A DNA stretch of 35,416 nucleotides, from NCBI GenBank assembly GCA_028711675.1, contig JAQTRT010000003.1, positions 1 through 35,416 of the forward strand, given 5' to 3'. Position 1 is the stretch's first letter; each line of letters begins with the position of its first letter. Origin of the DNA: a bacterium (GTDB lineage: Bacteria > Spirochaetota > JAHITG01). This document shows, in pieces, positions 32,504 through 35,416 of this stretch. The notes under the pieces were generated by a model. It was not told where the DNA came from. It ran no database searches and saw only the letters and a list, made by a program, of their open reading frames with translations. The position numbers and the translations under genes are program-made.

Positions 32504-32968
32504 ATGCATATCCATCTGACAATCAACGGCCAGAAAAAAAGGATAGAAGTACGGCCCGGCGATATCTTGCTTGATGTCCTGAGAAAGGAAGGGTATCAAA
32601 GCATTAAAAAAGGATGCGGTCTGGGGGAATGCGGGGCCTGCGCTGTCCTTCTCGATAACAGGCCTGTTAATTCCTGTCTGGTCCTGGCAGCTGATGCGGA
32701 CGGATCAGAAATCACGACTGCAGAAGGCCTGGGAACACCGGATAAACCTCATTTCCTTCAGGAAGCCTTTGTGAAAGCCGGGGCTGTACAGTGCGGATAC
32801 TGCACACCAGGTATGATCATTTCCGCCAAAGCCCTCCTGGACAGGAATCCCCGGCCTTCAACCGAAGAGATAAAAAAAGGCCTGGACGGTAATTACTGCC
32901 GTTGCACAGGATATGTGAAGATCATAGATGCTGTCCGACAGGCGGCCCTTAAATTAAAACGTTCATAG
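32504..32968 (+). CDS. Molybdenum hydroxylase 2Fe-2S (small) subunit
   Basis: The 154-residue protein has both cluster sites: the plant-type ferredoxin motif 'CGLGECGACAVLLDNRPVNSC' (residues about 38-58) and the helical-domain motif 'CGYCTPGM' with 'NYCRCTGY' (about 99-140). It relays electrons from the molybdopterin centre to the FAD subunit. AAGGAGG precedes the ATG. The 134-nt gap from the FAD gene holds this Shine-Dalgarno and no recognisable gene. The stop is TAG. Confidence 0.96.
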   Translation: MHIHLTINGQKKRIEVRPGDILLDVLRKEGYQSIKKGCGLGECGACAVLLDNRPVNSCLVLAADADGSEITTAEGLGTPDKPHFLQEAFVKAGAVQCGYCTPGMIISAKALLDRNPRPSTEEIKKGLDGNYCRCTGYVKIIDAVRQAALKLKRS

Positions 32969-33060
32969 TTTCTGGTTCATGGTTCAGGGATAGGGAAAAG
33001 ATCCTGAAATGACGGCCATGAACGATAAACCATGGACAAAGAGAAGCGAGGATATCCATC

Positions 33061-35379
33061 ATGGAATTAAAATATGTCGGCCGGTCCTGCGATAAGATCG
33101 ATGGTTTGGGACTGGCAGCGGGAAAAGCAGAATTCACCGATGATATCTATCTGCCTGACCTGCTTTATGCCAGGATACTGGGTTCACCCCATGCCCATGC
33201 CGAGATCCTGGAGATCGATCCGTCAGATGCCGTAAAATTGACCGGTGTAAAAGCTGTTCTCACCTACAAGGACCTTCCCCGGATACCCCATACCACGGCC
33301 GGCCAGGGTTATCCTGAGCCATCCCCCTATGACACATTCACACTGGATAAAAAAGTACGGTTCGCGGGTGACCGTGTCGCGGCAGTAGCTGCTGTGGACG
33401 CAGAGACGGCGGAAAGGGCCCTTGAACTGATAAAAGTAAAATATAAAATACTTCCTGCTCTCCTGGATATGCGGAAAGCACATGAGCCCGGTTCCCCGGT
33501 CATTCACGATGAACCGGAAGCCCATACCATCATCCCCCTGAAATACAAACCTGAACAGAACATTGCCACTGAAGTAGATGCCTCGGCAGGAGACATGGAG
33601 AAAGGGTTCCGGGAAGCTGATTTCATCCTGGACCATGAATACTCGGCGCATTACGCCTCCCACTGCGCAAATGAGACCCATATCGTTATCACATACCTTG
33701 ACTCCAACAACCGCTTGATTATCCGTTCCAGCACACAGGTCCCTTTTCATGTACGCAGGATCGTGGCGGACAGGCTTCAGGTCCCGGTCTCCCGCATCAG
33801 GGTCATCAAACCCCGTATCGGAGGCGGATTCGGCGGCAAGCAGGAGGTGCTCATCGAGGATATCTGCAGCGCCCTGACATTAAAGACAGGCAAGCCTGTC
33901 AAGCTGCAGTACACAAGGGAAGAGGAATTCATCGCTTCCCGCACAAGGCATCCTCAGATCGTTAAATTAAAAACAGGCGTTAAAAAGGACGGAACGCTGA
34001 CAGCCATGGACATGCAGGTTCTCATGAACACAGGCGCGTACGGAAGCCATTGTCTGACCGTTGCCTGCAACACAGGAAGCAAAGTGCTGCCCTTATTGCG
34101 CTGTGAGAACATCCATTTCAAGGCTACATCCGTTTATACCAACCTGCCGGTCGGCGGGGCTTACCGGGGATACGGCGCAACCCAGGGATATATCGCCCTG
34201 GGCATACAAACGGACGAGATGGCGGAAAAGACCGGGATGGATATCACGGAGTTCTATAAAAAGAACCATATCCGGATCAATGAGACATCCCCGGTCTTCA
34301 AGGCCCTCGGCGAGGGACGGGAAGGCGTTCTGCAGAACATAGAAAGCTGCGGTCTGGATGAATGTATCGATGCCGGGATAAAGGAAAGCGACTGGTTTAA
34401 AAAGAAAAAACAGTATCAGGACCAGAAAGGGACTGTGAAACGGGGAATGGGCATGGTGGCCCTGATGCAGGGGTCCAGCATCCCGGATATCGATATGGGC
34501 GCGGCCAGTATAAAAATGAACGAGGATGGTTCGTTCAATCTGCTCGTGGGCGCCACGGACCTGGGGACAGGCTCGGATACCATCCTGGCCCAGATCGTAG
34601 CGGAAGTGCTTGATGTACCCGTAGAAAAGGTACTCGTTTATTCCTCTGACACGGACCTGACGCCTTTTGATGTAGGGGCTTATGCTTCTTCCACAACGTA
34701 TCTGTCCGGCCAGGCCGTTAAAAAAACAGCAGAAGATATCAGGGAGCAGATTCTGGACACAGCATCAGAAATGCTGGGCCGGGACAAACAGGACCTTGAT
34801 ACGTCCGCCGGCGCTGTCATTGACAGGAGCAGCGGCCGGAAAACAACCTACCAGGAGATCGCCCTGCATTCCCTGTATGAAAGGAACCAGCACCAGATCG
34901 CCTCCATCAAGTCCCATATCACGCATAAATCCCCGCCCCCTTTTGCCGCTCATTTTGCCGAAGTGGAAGTGGACACAGAGACAGGTAAGGTGACGGTATT
35001 GAAATATGTGGCAGCCGTAGAATGCGGGAAAGCCATCAATCCTCTTCTGGCAGAAGGACAGACAGAAGGAGCCGTAGTCAACGGCATCAGCTATGCTCTT
35101 ACTGAAGAATACCTGTTCGACAATCAGGGCCGGATGCTCAATCCCAACTTCGCTAATTATAAGCTTTATTTCACAAAAGACCTGCCTGAGATAAAGACCA
35201 TCCTGATCGAAGGCCATCCGGAACCCACCGGTCCTTACGGAGCCAAGAGCGTCTCCGAGATATCCATCAACGGCCCCATCCCCGCCATCTCCAACGCTCT
35301 GTATCAAGCCCTGGGTGTCCGCCTTCGTCATCCGCCGTTCACACCGGAAAAAATATTAAAGGCCCTGGGCAGGATATAG
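33061..35379 (+). CDS. Molybdenum hydroxylase molybdopterin-binding (large) subunit, xanthine dehydrogenase family
   Basis: The 772-residue subunit has the family length. Motifs in order: 'VGRSCDKIDGLGLAAGKAEFTDDI' at the N-terminus, 'IGGGFGGKQE' near residue 260 (molybdopterin contact), 'GGAYRGYGATQG' near 365, 'GATDLGTGSDT' near 500, and the C-terminal 'GPYGAKSVSE', whose Glu corresponds to the catalytic base (usual GAKGvGE). The AYRGYG form is closer to xanthine dehydrogenases than to CO dehydrogenases (AYRCSFR). Substrate (xanthine, hypoxanthine, nicotinate or other N-heterocycle) cannot be fixed from sequence reading. No XdhC-type maturation gene is visible before the window ends. Confidence 0.92.
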   Translation: MELKYVGRSCDKIDGLGLAAGKAEFTDDIYLPDLLYARILGSPHAHAEILEIDPSDAVKLTGVKAVLTYKDLPRIPHTTAGQGYPEPSPYDTFTLDKKVRFAGDRVAAVAAVDAETAERALELIKVKYKILPALLDMRKAHEPGSPVIHDEPEAHTIIPLKYKPEQNIATEVDASAGDMEKGFREADFILDHEYSAHYASHCANETHIVITYLDSNNRLIIRSSTQVPFHVRRIVADRLQVPVSRIRVIKPRIGGGFGGKQEVLIEDICSALTLKTGKPVKLQYTREEEFIASRTRHPQIVKLKTGVKKDGTLTAMDMQVLMNTGAYGSHCLTVACNTGSKVLPLLRCENIHFKATSVYTNLPVGGAYRGYGATQGYIALGIQTDEMAEKTGMDITEFYKKNHIRINETSPVFKALGEGREGVLQNIESCGLDECIDAGIKESDWFKKKKQYQDQKGTVKRGMGMVALMQGSSIPDIDMGAASIKMNEDGSFNLLVGATDLGTGSDTILAQIVAEVLDVPVEKVLVYSSDTDLTPFDVGAYASSTTYLSGQAVKKTAEDIREQILDTASEMLGRDKQDLDTSAGAVIDRSSGRKTTYQEIALHSLYERNQHQIASIKSHITHKSPPPFAAHFAEVEVDTETGKVTVLKYVAAVECGKAINPLLAEGQTEGAVVNGISYALTEEYLFDNQGRMLNPNFANYKLYFTKDLPEIKTILIEGHPEPTGPYGAKSVSEISINGPIPAISNALYQALGVRLRHPPFTPEKILKALGRI

Positions 35380-35382
35380 GAA

Positions 35383-35416
35383 AGGACATAAAGGCTATAA
35401 AGGTTTTAAAGGGAAG
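35383..35416. repeat. 9-bp tandem repeat array after the hydroxylase operon (cut by window edge)
   Basis: ATAAAGGCT ATAAAGGTT TTAAAGGGA, the same 9-nt family as elsewhere, beginning a few bases after the stop codon of the large subunit gene. Confidence 0.6.

Overview
The window looks like chromosomal DNA of a diderm (Gram-negative-type) bacterium of moderate GC content. It encodes many exported beta-barrel proteins, lipoproteins with recognisable lipoboxes, an MCE protein and FadL/PorV-like (UPF0164-type) barrels. A spirochaete or a related uncultivated lineage is the best fit: UPF0164-like barrels and the unusual RsbW-like ATPase with a 'GGNSLFAA' motif are what I associate with Spirochaetota. 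This is recall plus inference, not a computed placement.

Layout. 1-1645 (minus): coaD-pta-ndk operon (ndk cut by the window edge). 1762-4833 (minus): secreted alpha-2-macroglobulin-like protein without a thioester domain. 4929-6308 (plus): CCA-adding enzyme, followed by a MITE/REP-like palindromic element. 6526-9138 (minus): UPF0182 membrane protein. 9441-9669 (plus): initiator and elongator tRNA-Met, neither with an encoded CCA end, then enolase and an FtsB/DivIC-like protein with an extra C-terminal membrane segment. 11694-24480 (minus): a long series of envelope genes (FadL-like barrel, TPR lipoprotein, CsgG-like protein, giant TPR-PQQ propeller protein, a four-gene operon of lipoproteins and small barrels, then fabD and a PorV-like barrel). 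24807-28221 (plus): barrel, lipoprotein and anchored TPR protein in one operon, then rpmB. 28491-29423 (minus): MCE protein. 29615-31370 (minus): RsbW-like ATPase, STAS protein and a truncated PilB/GspE N-terminal (MshEN) protein. 31518-35379 (plus): three-subunit molybdenum hydroxylase of the xanthine dehydrogenase family.

How parts relate. The CCA enzyme is needed to mature the two CCA-less tRNAs nearby. Enolase and the FtsB-like protein form a commonly seen pair. The RsbW/STAS pair looks like a partner-switching module, here joined to a possible c-di-GMP-binding MshEN protein. The central 13 kb is devoted to the outer envelope, but its products are mostly unrecognised at the functional level.

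Most notable observations: an in-frame amber stop right after the signal peptide of a barrel gene (20755-20757); a perfect consensus promoter whose transcript should begin with a terminator-like hairpin (22371-22430); several genes whose -10 box lies only 6-12 nt before the ATG and which lack a Shine-Dalgarno, suggesting leaderless mRNAs; a recurrent 16-bp promoter spacer; dispersed 9-bp tandem repeats (ATAAAGGNN) mostly just after stop codons; and the stand-alone MshEN protein in a partner-switch operon. I did not find a CRISPR array, integrase, transposase or recognisable defence system.
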